Assembly: GCF_014696345.1 (NCBI RefSeq)
Contig: NZ_JACJPY010000027.1
Location: 1 to 52,059 of the forward strand
Length of the DNA: 52,059 nt
Origin: Pseudanabaena cinerea FACHB-1277
GTDB taxonomy: Bacteria; Cyanobacteriota; Cyanobacteriia; Pseudanabaenales; Pseudanabaenaceae
Reading direction: 5' to 3'
Under the pieces are notes generated by a model. It was not told the DNA's origin and searched no databases. It saw only the letters and a program-made list of their open reading frames with translations. Below are positions 1 to 8,742 of the stretch, one piece after another. A program made the position numbers and the translations under genes. Numbering within the stretch: the stretch's first letter is position 1; every line of letters begins with the position of its first letter.

Positions 1-173
1 GTTTTTTCTTGCTTTTGCTGCTTTTCTTTGCATTTTATCAGTTTTCGTTGCCCTTGAAAACCTATGCGCGTATGCTTTTCTTGCTTTTTCAGCAAGCCCT
101 ATTTAAGTTGACAAACCAGAATATTCACAAAAGCGAAGCGGAGCGATGGGTTTAAAATATCTTGTTTTTTAAG
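1..173. other. Left edge without recognisable gene
   Basis: This AT-rich stretch carries T-rich runs and the start of the window. I see no coding signal on either strand and no clear terminator for the ketolase gene that ends at 174. Confidence 0.5.
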
Positions 174-935
174 TCAGTGCTTTGCACTGTAATTAATATG
201 AGCATTGGGTAACTGATACCAAGGAACGTTGGGATATTGATGATGCTCCCAATGGTAATGCCCAAAGTTATAGCAGCTAATCAAAGACCAAATCAAAGAA
301 TAGCGATCGCGGTGGAGGCGTGGTAAGAAATTTGGATTGGTTTCAATTTGCTGATGCGGTAGATATGTACCGAAATAGAATAATTGCAGTGAACTCAGGA
401 CAAGGGGCAGCAACCAAAAGAGAATTAAGTTAATCACATTAACCTTGAAGAAGAAAATGAGACTAACAATGCTTATAAGCATACTTAGGATAAAAACGAT
501 TAGCGAACGAAAAGGAAAGTATTCGCGAATAAATTTACCATACCAAAACAAAGGACTAGAAAAGCCATCACAAAAATCTGGATCACCAACTTGAGATGTG
601 TAACGATGATGCTTGGTATGATTTTCGCGGCAGTGATCGTAGGGTAAAAAAGCATAGATAGTGACTGCCAAACGACCAATCATATTATTGACATTTGGAT
701 AAGGCGGCAATAAATTCCCATGCATAGCATCATGGGCAACAATAAACAATCCAGTTTGGAGATAAGCCCGCAAAATCACAGTCCCAGCTATATATAACCA
801 TGATGTAGTAGATATAGGAATACTGAGGGATAAGAAAAAGCTGGTTATCCATAGCCCTAATATGAGCATTGATAGAGCTAATCCTGACCATGTATCAGAC
901 TTCCACATCTTTAGCGAACGAGCCAAAGTTTGCAT
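174..935 (-). CDS. crtW: CrtW-type beta-carotene ketolase (fatty-acid desaturase fold)
   Basis: A 253-residue integral membrane di-iron enzyme of the CrtW/desaturase superfamily. It is expected to add 4-keto groups to beta-carotene, giving echinenone or canthaxanthin, the pigments carried by OCP. Histidine boxes are visible: HDAMH, then HTKHH followed by GDPDF, and HWEHHQYP near the C-terminus, between hydrophobic segments. An ATG 81 bases further upstream is in frame, but I chose 935 because GGAG sits 5 bases before it and the length then fits CrtW. It lies 109 bases downstream of ocp on the same strand, which fits supply of the OCP ligand. The stop codon lies at the edge of a short palindrome (175-189). 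Substrate specificity cannot be read from sequence. Confidence 0.85.
   Translation of the reverse strand: MQTLARSLKMWKSDTWSGLALSMLILGLWITSFFLSLSIPISTTSWLYIAGTVILRAYLQTGLFIVAHDAMHGNLLPPYPNVNNMIGRLAVTIYAFLPYDHCRENHTKHHRYTSQVGDPDFCDGFSSPLFWYGKFIREYFPFRSLIVFILSMLISIVSLIFFFKVNVINLILFWLLPLVLSSLQLFYFGTYLPHQQIETNPNFLPRLHRDRYSLIWSLISCYNFGHYHWEHHQYPNVPWYQLPNAHINYSAKH
175..189. repeat. Short palindrome CAGTGCTTTGCACTG at end of ketolase gene
   Basis: Perfect 6-bp arms around TTT, lying inside the last codons and stop of the ketolase gene. It resembles the dispersed AGCGC-AAA-GCGCT family seen elsewhere in the window (7875, 35367, 35407, 37044, 43284). No U-run follows on the minus strand, so a terminator role is weak. 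Confidence 0.5.
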
Positions 936-1044
936 ATTCTCCAAAGACAATAAGTTAAATACTGATTTGCAGTCTGATTTTAGTTGCACTAACAAATGAT
1001 AGGCGGTGCAGAGCATTACCTATCATTTGCTAATGTGGATTTAC

Positions 1045-2004
1045 CTAGCGAGCAAGATTTAAAAGCTCTTTAGGAGAGGCAAGAAGATCAATCGCTACAA
1101 AGAAAATTTTATTGTCTGGATCGAGCAAGAAGCGCCATGCAATATTCATACCCACAGCCGAACCAAACCAGGGAGTTTGTACTTTGCCTGTTACTTTAAT
1201 TTGGTTATAGCCACCCTCTGCTGGTTCTGAAATACCTTTTTCAGGGATAAGTACTAGATTCTGGCATTCCTCTTTGAAAAACCTCAACACCGCATCCTTG
1301 CCAACAATTGGTCTTTGGAAAGGAGGCTGCAAAGCTCCATCAGGAAGGAATAAGGAAATTAGAGCATCAAAATCATTGGCGTTCATGTTGTTCATGTAAG
1401 CCGAAATCGTAGGATTGCTTACACCTTCAATACTTACTTGAGTTCGACTGGCAATCTCGCGTGGTGGAGCGACAGGCTCAGCAATGCGGGTGTATCCACC
1501 CATTTTGGCTGGGTCAAAACCCATATCCAAAACTGAATTACGCAGAATTGTAATTTGTTGGCCTGGCTCCAGAGTTTTAAGAGTTTCCAAAACAGCCAAA
1601 GCATTTGCTGAAAGTTGATAACCTTCAGGGATCGGAGCGACAATTCCTTGCTCCATCCATTGCCCAAGCTGATACCAGAAGCCTAGCTTGATATTTTGTG
1701 TCCAAGTGGCATAGGTGCGGCATATAGGGGTGTCGGCGCGATTAGCTAAGTCACACATGACTTGGGTCTGTTGCTGAAAACTCATCTTTTTGATTTCTTC
1801 TAGAGTCAATTCAGCTAACTGCATACTCGCAGCTCCAGGGGCGGCAATAGTAACGGTCTTGCCCATTTCAAGGTATGTAAACCAAATCCATGCTAATTGA
1901 TCTTCGGGGCTAAGTTGATTGAACCTTGCTGTAGTAGCTGGTACTACGTCAGCCGCTAAAGTGTTGGGGAAAATATTTCTAGCTGAATTAATGGTATATG
2001 TCAT
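1045..2004 (-). CDS. ocp: Orange carotenoid protein
   Basis: 319 residues, the full OCP length: an all-helical N-terminal domain (about 1-165), a linker, and an NTF2-like C-terminal domain (about 193-319). OCP is the blue-light sensor that quenches phycobilisome excitation and binds one ketocarotenoid across both domains. Ligand-contact residues of the family are present: Y44, W110, Y203 and W290 (Y201 and W288 in Synechocystis numbering). The interdomain salt-bridge pair is present as R155 and E246. The C-terminus VAIDLLASPKELLNL is highly conserved. It starts at an ATG. A hairpin upstream separates it from frp, so it probably has its own promoter. The clade (OCP1, OCP2 or OCPX) was not determined. 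Confidence 0.97.
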   Translation of the reverse strand: MTYTINSARNIFPNTLAADVVPATTARFNQLSPEDQLAWIWFTYLEMGKTVTIAAPGAASMQLAELTLEEIKKMSFQQQTQVMCDLANRADTPICRTYATWTQNIKLGFWYQLGQWMEQGIVAPIPEGYQLSANALAVLETLKTLEPGQQITILRNSVLDMGFDPAKMGGYTRIAEPVAPPREIASRTQVSIEGVSNPTISAYMNNMNANDFDALISLFLPDGALQPPFQRPIVGKDAVLRFFKEECQNLVLIPEKGISEPAEGGYNQIKVTGKVQTPWFGSAVGMNIAWRFLLDPDNKIFFVAIDLLASPKELLNLAR

Positions 2005-2157
2005 GATTTAATCGACAAATTCTATAGTTTTGAGAATGCCATGATCTATAGCAACCAACATTGATGCTTATGTGTTAGACATTCATGATAATTATGTACT
2101 CATATTGTGTCTACAATTACAAAACCTCTAAGGGTAGATATTTCTCATAAACACCAA

Positions 2158-2198
2158 AAGCACTTTGAAATGCTTGAACCAAACATTTCAAAGTGCTT
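2158..2198 (-). terminator. Hairpin between frp and ocp, probable frp terminator
   Basis: Perfect 15-bp inverted repeat (arms 2158-2172 and 2184-2198, 11-base loop). On the minus strand the stem is followed by TTTTGGTGTTT, a modest U-tract. It lies about 130 bases past the frp stop and about 150 bases before the ocp start, so it fits a terminator or attenuator separating the two. The rest of 2005-2330 shows only AT-rich promoter-like sequence, with CTATAG occurring twice near 2022-2055. Confidence 0.6.
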
Positions 2199-2330
2199 CT
2201 GAAATTTTAGAATAATTCCCCCCATTAAAACTAGCGGTGTGGCGCGATGCACTGCTAATTCTTTGGTTTTTAATGTCTATTTTTAGACTGAGAAGGAAGT
2301 AGGGTGCATGGAATAGGGCAAAGAGAGGTT

Positions 2331-2657
2331 TTACATTCGAGCTAGCGCTGCAATCTTGGCGATTTTATCAGCATTCAATCCCTCAAGCTCCTCAATACTC
2401 AGCCAGCCATCTTTGACCAAGCCAGCAAAGACAAAAACGAGCATTGGCAGTCGATAATCGTAACGACCATCAACTTCGTGGCGCTTGACACTTAAAAAAT
2501 CGTGCAATCGCCACATATCGTCAATTTCTTGTAAAGACCCAACTTGGTGACGCACTGCTGCCATTAGAGAGCCTATTTCTCTCTTGTAAGCAGTGTCAAA
2601 AGCCTTTTGGGCTATGGTTTCTTCTGTTGTTGTCCAATCCGCATTCATTACTTGCAT
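2331..2657 (-). CDS. frp: Fluorescence recovery protein
   Basis: 108 residues, the usual FRP size. FRP is a helical dimer that binds active (red) OCP, detaches it from the phycobilisome and speeds its return to the orange form. The family signature is present around residues 46-63: DDMWRLHDFLSVKRHEVDG, including the W, HD and R positions implicated in OCP interaction. The C-terminus KIAALARM matches the family ending. The first ATG (2657) has no clear Shine-Dalgarno, and the ATG three codons later is an alternative. It lies upstream of ocp on the same strand, separated by a hairpin. Confidence 0.93.
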   Translation of the reverse strand: MQVMNADWTTTEETIAQKAFDTAYKREIGSLMAAVRHQVGSLQEIDDMWRLHDFLSVKRHEVDGRYDYRLPMLVFVFAGLVKDGWLSIEELEGLNADKIAKIAALARM

Positions 2658-2763
2658 TACTAAAATTTAAGATATAAGATTTGATTATGTTAAGAATAAT
2701 TACTATATATCTAAACATAAGGTATTATCAATAGGCTTAATTTTTTCTTAGTAAGTCTCTGAT

Positions 2764-5001
2764 TTAGTAGTTATAGCGCGATCGCTCAATTCTAAGTGCC
2801 TCTGATGCTCTTTGCGATTCGATCGCTAGCTGCGACAAAGACGCATAGATCAGTACTACATAGTTGGCTCTTATCGCAGACTCTAGTTGACGGCATTGGT
2901 AAGCAACTGACAAAGCGCCAACATATTCACTAGCTGATCGCAGCGAATTTAATAATTGCAACAGTTTTGCCTGCTCGTTGGTGGCGATCGCCCGATCTAT
3001 AGATTGGATAAGCCTTGGGGCTTCTTCTAAATAATCATCGATTACATCGAGCAGAAATTCACGGGCTTTTGTCCCACTGCCCGCGATCGTTAAAATTGTC
3101 TCGATAAACTGTGGCTCAATCGCAGGATCGCGATCATCTGATGATTCATCAGGTTTCGCAGGCAAGTTAGCGGAGGCAGCTAGGGGCGGATTTTCAGGTG
3201 AATGATCATGTTGCTCAACTAGAAATTGTGGTGGTAAACCACTGCGAGACATGGGAAAGGAAATTTTGATATCCTCAATCATCTCAATATTATCTTCAAT
3301 ATTTTCAATATTATCTTCAATATTATTTTCGGGATTACTTGCAAGATTACTTTCGGGGTTACTTTCATTATTTTCAATCCTATTCTCGTCTGCAATGTCT
3401 GCGCTGATTTCTTGAATAGAGTCCTCAATAGTATTTTCTGAAGTGCTTTCCAAACCATCGGAAAGATTGGCAGGGTAATTAGTAATCACCTCAGTAACTA
3501 TATTGGAAGTAGCATCTAGCGCATTATTAATCGTCTCCTGATCATTAACTAAACTAGATTCATGTATATCATCTTGATTTGTGGCTTTATTCGTGGTGAT
3601 CGCGTCAGGCTGCTCTGACTCGTTATTCTCATCAAGCGCTTGATGTAAATCTAACGGTTCTTGACCAAGCCAGTCAGAGATATGCTCTTGAATATCTTGA
3701 GGAATATCTTGAAAGCTTCGCTCTGGTAAATGTTCACTTTCCTCTAATTCAGGTTTCGCATTAAATACTAAGTGTACATTTTCGCTAACCGTTTCTGATT
3801 GAATTACTTCGACTGCGATCGCCTCAACTTCGCTACTATCTTCTGTCCTAATATTTTCTACTTGCAAAACCGTTGCAGGTTCTATCTCAAATGCATGAAT
3901 ACTATCATCATGTATAACCTCTACTGAGGTTTCGGTATATTCCTGAATAGGTTCCTCTAAGAATTCTTTTGACGAATCTTCAGGAAGACTCTCTATGGTT
4001 TCTCTATCCAACTGAGCTTGCTGCTGCTCTGCTAGATCTTCCATTAGTTGATCTATCGACTCATTTACTGGTTCATTTACTGGTTCGTTTAAGGTTTTTA
4101 CTAGTTTTTGCTGTTCGACAATTTCGCTAACTGTTGCTTGCAATTTGTCCAGTTCATGCTGCAAAAATCTTACGTCATCGCTTAAGGTCTGTGACTGTTG
4201 GCGCAGGTGGGTGATCGCGATCGCTACGCTAATTTGTGAGGCAACCAAGCTAAGGGAGGTGCGATCGCTTTCTGTCCAACTATGATAAAAACTGCCATGA
4301 AATGCCACAAGAGTACCCCAAAGTTCTTGTCCTGCATAAATTTTATTAGCAGCATAGGAAGAAATACCAATCTGTTCAAGGACAGTCACAATATGCGATG
4401 ACAGACTAGAACTGCGAATATTGTCAACCGTTTGATCGCTGTGCTCGATTGTGGCAGACTCGGTTAAATGCCTTGCCAATGAAAGTTGACGCTCTGGCAT
4501 ATCGGCTAAAGATGTTACCCCTGTGGCGATCGCATCGGTGATAAATTCACCGCGTCCGTCAGGATGGCGGCGAAAAATGGCAACGCGATCAACTTGCAGC
4601 AATTTTTGAGCTACCTGTACAGCAATTTGCAACACTAAATCAAGGGATGGCGATCGCTGAATTGCGTCTGTAAGCTGGGCGATAGACTTTTCACGAACAA
4701 TGATATTCGAGAGTAAGGTATTGGCTTCATTGGTATGACTTATGGGAATATTGCCTGTGGTTGCCAAGATTTCAGATTCCTGCGGAAGATCTCTAGTCGT
4801 GACAATGCCAGAATCTGCTCCCATGGCAGGCACTAAATTAGGTAGTAAATCAGGCACTAAATTAGGCAATAAGTTTTTGCACCGATCTTCCCAGCTAAGT
4901 TGATGCAGGCGCTCTTGCTGTACCAAAATAGCTTTGAGTCGTTCATAGGCAGCGCGATCGCGACAAAGATGACGTATTTGTTCTAGGAGGGTAGCATCCA
5001 T
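2764..5001 (-). CDS. GAF-domain protein with long acidic linker and degenerate HPt-like C-terminus
   Basis: 745 residues. The N-terminal 60 are helical and contain an internal repeat (NLLPNLVP twice). Residues about 118-265 form a cyanobacterial-type GAF domain (VAQKLLQVDRVAIFR and QISVAIAI are typical), followed by a coiled coil to about 305. Residues about 305-615 are Glu/Asn/Ser-rich, low complexity and probably disordered. The last 110 residues resemble a histidine phosphotransfer domain, but the motif reads LNSLRSASEYVGA, with Asn685 where the phosphorylatable His is expected. I saw no chromophore-type Cys. It probably works in signalling or as a scaffold. No partner gene is adjacent. 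Confidence 0.7.
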   Translation of the reverse strand: MDATLLEQIRHLCRDRAAYERLKAILVQQERLHQLSWEDRCKNLLPNLVPDLLPNLVPAMGADSGIVTTRDLPQESEILATTGNIPISHTNEANTLLSNIIVREKSIAQLTDAIQRSPSLDLVLQIAVQVAQKLLQVDRVAIFRRHPDGRGEFITDAIATGVTSLADMPERQLSLARHLTESATIEHSDQTVDNIRSSSLSSHIVTVLEQIGISSYAANKIYAGQELWGTLVAFHGSFYHSWTESDRTSLSLVASQISVAIAITHLRQQSQTLSDDVRFLQHELDKLQATVSEIVEQQKLVKTLNEPVNEPVNESIDQLMEDLAEQQQAQLDRETIESLPEDSSKEFLEEPIQEYTETSVEVIHDDSIHAFEIEPATVLQVENIRTEDSSEVEAIAVEVIQSETVSENVHLVFNAKPELEESEHLPERSFQDIPQDIQEHISDWLGQEPLDLHQALDENNESEQPDAITTNKATNQDDIHESSLVNDQETINNALDATSNIVTEVITNYPANLSDGLESTSENTIEDSIQEISADIADENRIENNESNPESNLASNPENNIEDNIENIEDNIEMIEDIKISFPMSRSGLPPQFLVEQHDHSPENPPLAASANLPAKPDESSDDRDPAIEPQFIETILTIAGSGTKAREFLLDVIDDYLEEAPRLIQSIDRAIATNEQAKLLQLLNSLRSASEYVGALSVAYQCRQLESAIRANYVVLIYASLSQLAIESQRASEALRIERSRYNY

Positions 5002-5107
5002 GAGACTATCCCAAAATTATGTTCTCAGACAAGAATTTTAACTAACTTATGGTTGCGATCGTATGAGACACAAAGCGTAACTTTAAACCTGGCTGCACAG
5101 TAAGCTT

Positions 5108-6244
5108 TTATCTTGTCAACACACCAGCCCTAACATTAATGCGCGGCAAGCGATGCTTAAAACCACAGAGAACTTCCCATGAAATTGTGCCTAATAAATC
5201 TGCCCAATCATCGGCAGTATTTCCTGATTCGCCACCCAAAAACGTCACCACATCGCCCACATTGACATTGGCAACATTGCTAACATCGATCGCACATTGA
5301 TCCATGGTAATCGTGCCAAGTTGTGAGACTCTTTGACCATTGATCGCGACTTGGATGCGGTTGGATAGACCACGCGGAATGCCGTCAGCATAACCGATCG
5401 CCACGATTGCGATTGTCATGTCCTTGGGCGCAATGAAGGATCTGCCATAGCTGATGCTTGTGCCAGCGCTTATTTGTTTAACCTGCGTGATTCTTGCTTT
5501 GACGGTTAGGGCGGGGCGTAAATTAATTAGGGACTTAAAATGTGGTGCAGGATAGAGTCCATATAGCCCTAAGCCAATTCTTACCATGTCGGAATGCAGA
5601 CGATGATCGCTGAGGGTGGCGGCGGTATTGCAAATATGCGATCGCGCCGAAATTCCCTGCTGACTTAATTCATTCATCACCTGCTGAAACCGTTGTGCTT
5701 GCAAATCCATGAAAGTGCGATCGCAGTCATCGGCAGTGGCAAAGTGGGAATAGATACTCTGAATCTCTAAATTTGGTAAATGCTGTACCAACTGCACAAA
5801 GGCGATCGCCTCTTGCCAATTTACGCCTAATCTGGTCATGCCCGTATCAATTTTGAGATGTACAGGCACTGTTTCCTCAGTTGCTGCCAGCACTTCATGG
5901 TAAATTAGTGCCTGCTTAGGATTACAAATAGTTGGTTGTAAACGATATTCAGCGATCGCCTTAATTTCATCGATCCCATTGGTCGCCCCCAATATCAAAA
6001 TCGGCGCAGTAATTCCTGCGCGGCGCAACTCAATCCCCTCAGGAATCGTGGCAACTCCCAACCATGTCGCCCCCGCCGCGATCGCCACCTGACTAACTTC
6101 AATCGCCCCATGTCCATAGGCATCCGCCTTCACAATCGCCATTAACTCTGTGGCGTGATTTAATTGGGATTTAAACTGTTGTACATTGTGGGATAAGGCG
6201 GTGAGGTCAATTTCCAGCCAAGCCCGATGGTTCTGTTTGAGCAT
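5108..6244 (-). CDS. alr: Alanine racemase
   Basis: 378 residues. It interconverts L- and D-alanine with PLP to supply D-Ala for peptidoglycan. The PLP lysine lies in AIVKADAYGHG (K39). The second-domain motif ISYGRSF and the region IAIGYADGIPRGLSN carry the usual catalytic and PLP-site residues, and the C-terminus has the family's CMGFKHR-like ending (CGFKHRLPR). A TTG nine codons upstream keeps the frame open, but the ATG at 6244 follows AGGGAG with an 8-base spacing and gives a normal family N-terminus. It is a single gene, divergent from the neighbouring glycoside-hydrolase-like gene. Confidence 0.96.
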   Translation of the reverse strand: MLKQNHRAWLEIDLTALSHNVQQFKSQLNHATELMAIVKADAYGHGAIEVSQVAIAAGATWLGVATIPEGIELRRAGITAPILILGATNGIDEIKAIAEYRLQPTICNPKQALIYHEVLAATEETVPVHLKIDTGMTRLGVNWQEAIAFVQLVQHLPNLEIQSIYSHFATADDCDRTFMDLQAQRFQQVMNELSQQGISARSHICNTAATLSDHRLHSDMVRIGLGLYGLYPAPHFKSLINLRPALTVKARITQVKQISAGTSISYGRSFIAPKDMTIAIVAIGYADGIPRGLSNRIQVAINGQRVSQLGTITMDQCAIDVSNVANVNVGDVVTFLGGESGNTADDWADLLGTISWEVLCGFKHRLPRINVRAGVLTR

Positions 6245-6390
6245 TAACTCATTCTCCCTACGCTTCCGCAAAAATACGCTAAAAATACGCTTGCTAAGCG
6301 CAATATCGCTGAACCATACTGTATAGCGACTGGCAACAGCTACAAATTAATACAAATCAAACAGTAAAGATTACAAAGATTACAAAAACT

Positions 6391-7791
6391 ATGTCTCAAG
6401 GTTGGCAAAAATATAAACTGAGTCTTAATTTTCGTCAACCTCCTTTATGGCGATTTCCATGGCGATCGCTTCAGCCATTATCTAAAGCATTTAGGCAGGT
6501 CAGTTTATTTTTGATCGCCTTTGCCACAGCTATATTTCTGCATCACTATATGCCGACAACTTGGGCGCAGTCCCATGATTCTCTTAACTTGCAGAATGCA
6601 GCGATCGCGCAATTAAGACCCGAAGTTCTTAATCCAGAAATTATAAGACCAGAAATTGCCCGTTCTAATCCGCAACCTAATCCTATAATTGCACCGCCAA
6701 TTGTGCCGCCGACTGTCAATAAACGCCAAGAAATTCGCGGCGTATGGCTGACACTGAATGACTTTGCCATGTTTAGCGATCGTCAAAAACTAGGTGAGGG
6801 ATTACAACAACTCCAGCAACTAAACTTCAATACGATTTACCCCGTTGTTTGGAACTCTGGTTATGTGATGTATCCCAGTGCGATCGCCCAAAAAGAGGGC
6901 ATTCAGCCCTTTACCTATCGCGGCAATGAGGGACAGGACATTGTTGCCGATATTATTGCTCAGGCACATCAAAATAACCTGCTAGTGATGCCTTGGTTTG
7001 AATTTGGCTTCATGGCTCCTCAGATGTCAGAACTGGCGACAGGACATCCTCACTGGCTCACCCAGCAAGCCGATGGCAAAAAAACGTCGATTACGGCGGC
7101 GGGAGAAGTGGCATGGCTTAATCCTTTTCATCCTGAAGTGCAGCAGTTTTTAACGGACTTAGTGCTAGAGGCGGTAGTTAACTATGATCTAGATGGCATT
7201 CAGTTTGACGATCACACCAGTCTTCCGAAAACCTTTGGTTATGACCCCTACACATTAAATCTTTATCGCCAAGAGACAAAGAAGCAAGCTCCTACTAACG
7301 TTGATGATCCTGATTGGGTGCGTTGGCGAGCAAATAAAATTACTGCTTTTATGAGCAATCTCAGTAAAGCCGTAAAGCAGCGTAAGCCTAATGTAATCTT
7401 ATCAGTGTCTCCCAATTACTACGATTTTGCCTATAAACAACAGTTGCAAGATTGGCTGAGTTGGGTGCGTCAAGATATTGTCGATGAATTAATCGTGCAG
7501 GTGTACCGCGCTGACATCGATGACTTTACCAGTCAGATCAGCCGTCCTGAAATTGTGGAGGCACAAAATAAAATTTCTACAGGTATCGGCATTCTTTCTG
7601 GACTTCGCAATAACAACGTACCGATCGCCCGTGTATTTTCCCAGTCCTTTGCCACCCAACGGCGCGGATTAGGCATTTCTTACTTCTATTACAAGAGCCT
7701 ATGGAGTTATGGTCCCGAAGCGATCGCTGACCGTCAAAGGGAGTTTCAATATCTTTTCCGCAATCCTGCACCGAGAATTGCCATTAATTGA
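6391..7791 (+). CDS. GHL10 family (glycosyl hydrolase-like 10 / DUF187) exported protein
   Basis: 466 residues. A hydrophobic segment at about 37-53 acts as a signal or membrane anchor, followed by a Pro/Asn-rich stretch (75-110) and then the GHL10 TIM-barrel-like domain starting at RGVWLT (116). Family landmarks are visible: YPVVWNSGYVMYPS, a WFEFG strand, and the acidic motif DGIQFDDH (about 268-275) where catalytic acids are expected. Relatives are usually lipoproteins or anchored hydrolases thought to act on cell-wall or surface glycans; the substrate is unknown. No clear Shine-Dalgarno precedes the ATG. It is convergent with hisA, and both end at one symmetric hairpin. Confidence 0.85.
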   Translation: MSQGWQKYKLSLNFRQPPLWRFPWRSLQPLSKAFRQVSLFLIAFATAIFLHHYMPTTWAQSHDSLNLQNAAIAQLRPEVLNPEIIRPEIARSNPQPNPIIAPPIVPPTVNKRQEIRGVWLTLNDFAMFSDRQKLGEGLQQLQQLNFNTIYPVVWNSGYVMYPSAIAQKEGIQPFTYRGNEGQDIVADIIAQAHQNNLLVMPWFEFGFMAPQMSELATGHPHWLTQQADGKKTSITAAGEVAWLNPFHPEVQQFLTDLVLEAVVNYDLDGIQFDDHTSLPKTFGYDPYTLNLYRQETKKQAPTNVDDPDWVRWRANKITAFMSNLSKAVKQRKPNVILSVSPNYYDFAYKQQLQDWLSWVRQDIVDELIVQVYRADIDDFTSQISRPEIVEAQNKISTGIGILSGLRNNNVPIARVFSQSFATQRRGLGISYFYYKSLWSYGPEAIADRQREFQYLFRNPAPRIAIN

Positions 7792-7812
7792 AGTTGCCAC
7801 TCAAACGAACCA

Positions 7813-7863
7813 CAAGAAAAAATTTAAAAGCGTTGCTTCGCAACGCTTTTAAATTTTTTCTTG
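7813..7863. terminator. Symmetric bidirectional terminator between GHL10 gene and hisA
   Basis: A perfect 24-bp stem (arms 7813-7836 and 7840-7863) with a TTC loop. The GC core GCGTTGC is flanked by A-tracts on one side and T-tracts on the other, so it can act as a rho-independent terminator in both directions. It lies between the convergent genes ending at 7791 and 7894. Confidence 0.85.
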
Positions 7864-7874
7864 GTTTGGGTTTG

Positions 7875-7887
7875 AGCGCAAAGCGCT
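7875..7887. repeat. Dispersed palindrome AGCGCAAAGCGCT
   Basis: Perfect palindrome with an AAA centre, just beyond the terminator and before the hisA stop. Close relatives occur at 175, 35367, 35407, 37044 and 43284. Confidence 0.6.
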
Positions 7888-7893
7888 GTAAAT

Positions 7894-8655
7894 TTACGCG
7901 ATCGCCGAATCGATCACATCCTGCCAGCGCCCATTGCCAACGGCACGTATCGCTTCAGGTAATTGGATATGTCCTGTGTAAATCGCCTTGCCCACGATCG
8001 CGCCCTTCACACCAACGGACTCAAGGGTTAACAAGTTTAGTAAATCAGCGATCGAGCTAATACCGCCAGACGCAATCACAGGAACATCGACATTTTCGGC
8101 AAGCTGGCGCAATGCCTCTAGGTTTGGACCTTGCATCGTGCCATCGCGGTGAATATCGGTATAAACAATCCCAGCAATGCCGATCTCCGCCATGCTTCGC
8201 GCCAGATCCACAGCCAATATCTCAGAAGTCGTCAACCAGCCCCTAGTGGCAACCTTACCATCACGGGCATCAATGCCGATCATGATTTGTTCAGGAAATT
8301 CCGCACAAATACTGGCGATTAGTTGCGAATTTTCCACGGCGGCTGTGCCTAAAATGACACGGCTGACACCAGAATGCAGTACTGACAGGATACTATCGCG
8401 ATCGCGTAAGCCACCACCCATCTGCACACGGATCGGGATTGAACGGGCGATCGCCTCAATCACCTTCAAGTTTTGGGGCTGACCTTGCTTTGCCCCATCT
8501 AAATCAACTACGTGCAAATATTTAGCGCCTTGGCTATACCAACGCCTTGCCACTTCTACAGGGTCTTCACCAAATACCTCCGATTGTTGATAATCCCCTT
8601 GATAGAGCCTCACGCAGCGTCCATCTAAAATATCAATTGCGGGAATTACATCCAT
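7894..8655 (-). CDS. hisA: HisA, ProFAR isomerase of histidine biosynthesis
   Basis: 253 residues, normal length. It catalyses the Amadori rearrangement of ProFAR to PRFAR, the fourth step of histidine synthesis, in the cytoplasm. It is a (beta-alpha)8 barrel with the first catalytic Asp at D8 (PAIDILDG), the second in [10 protein letters not shown] (D167), and phosphate-binding loops QMGGGLR and ASGGIS. The ATG start follows an AT-rich spacer. It is not in a his operon here; the divergent neighbour is an ABC permease gene. Confidence 0.96.
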   Translation of the reverse strand: MDVIPAIDILDGRCVRLYQGDYQQSEVFGEDPVEVARRWYSQGAKYLHVVDLDGAKQGQPQNLKVIEAIARSIPIRVQMGGGLRDRDSILSVLHSGVSRVILGTAAVENSQLIASICAEFPEQIMIGIDARDGKVATRGWLTTSEILAVDLARSMAEIGIAGIVYTDIHRDGTMQGPNLEALRQLAENVDVPVIASGGISSIADLLNLLTLESVGVKGAIVGKAIYTGHIQLPEAIRAVGNGRWQDVIDSAIA

Positions 8656-8742
8656 AATTTATACCATTGATCCCAGGATTCTAATTTTAACTAGATTTAG
8701 CGATCGCGGTATAGTACAAAACAAGGAATTTACCAAAACCCA

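Noticed and set aside
1434-1667. 77-codon frame inside ocp on the same strand
   Set aside because: It is another frame of the conserved ocp coding region with no start signal or recognisable protein.
7788-8060. 90-codon plus-strand frame overlapping the terminator and hisA
   Set aside because: It runs through a 24-bp-stem terminator and antisense to hisA; the product is basic and low in protein-like features.
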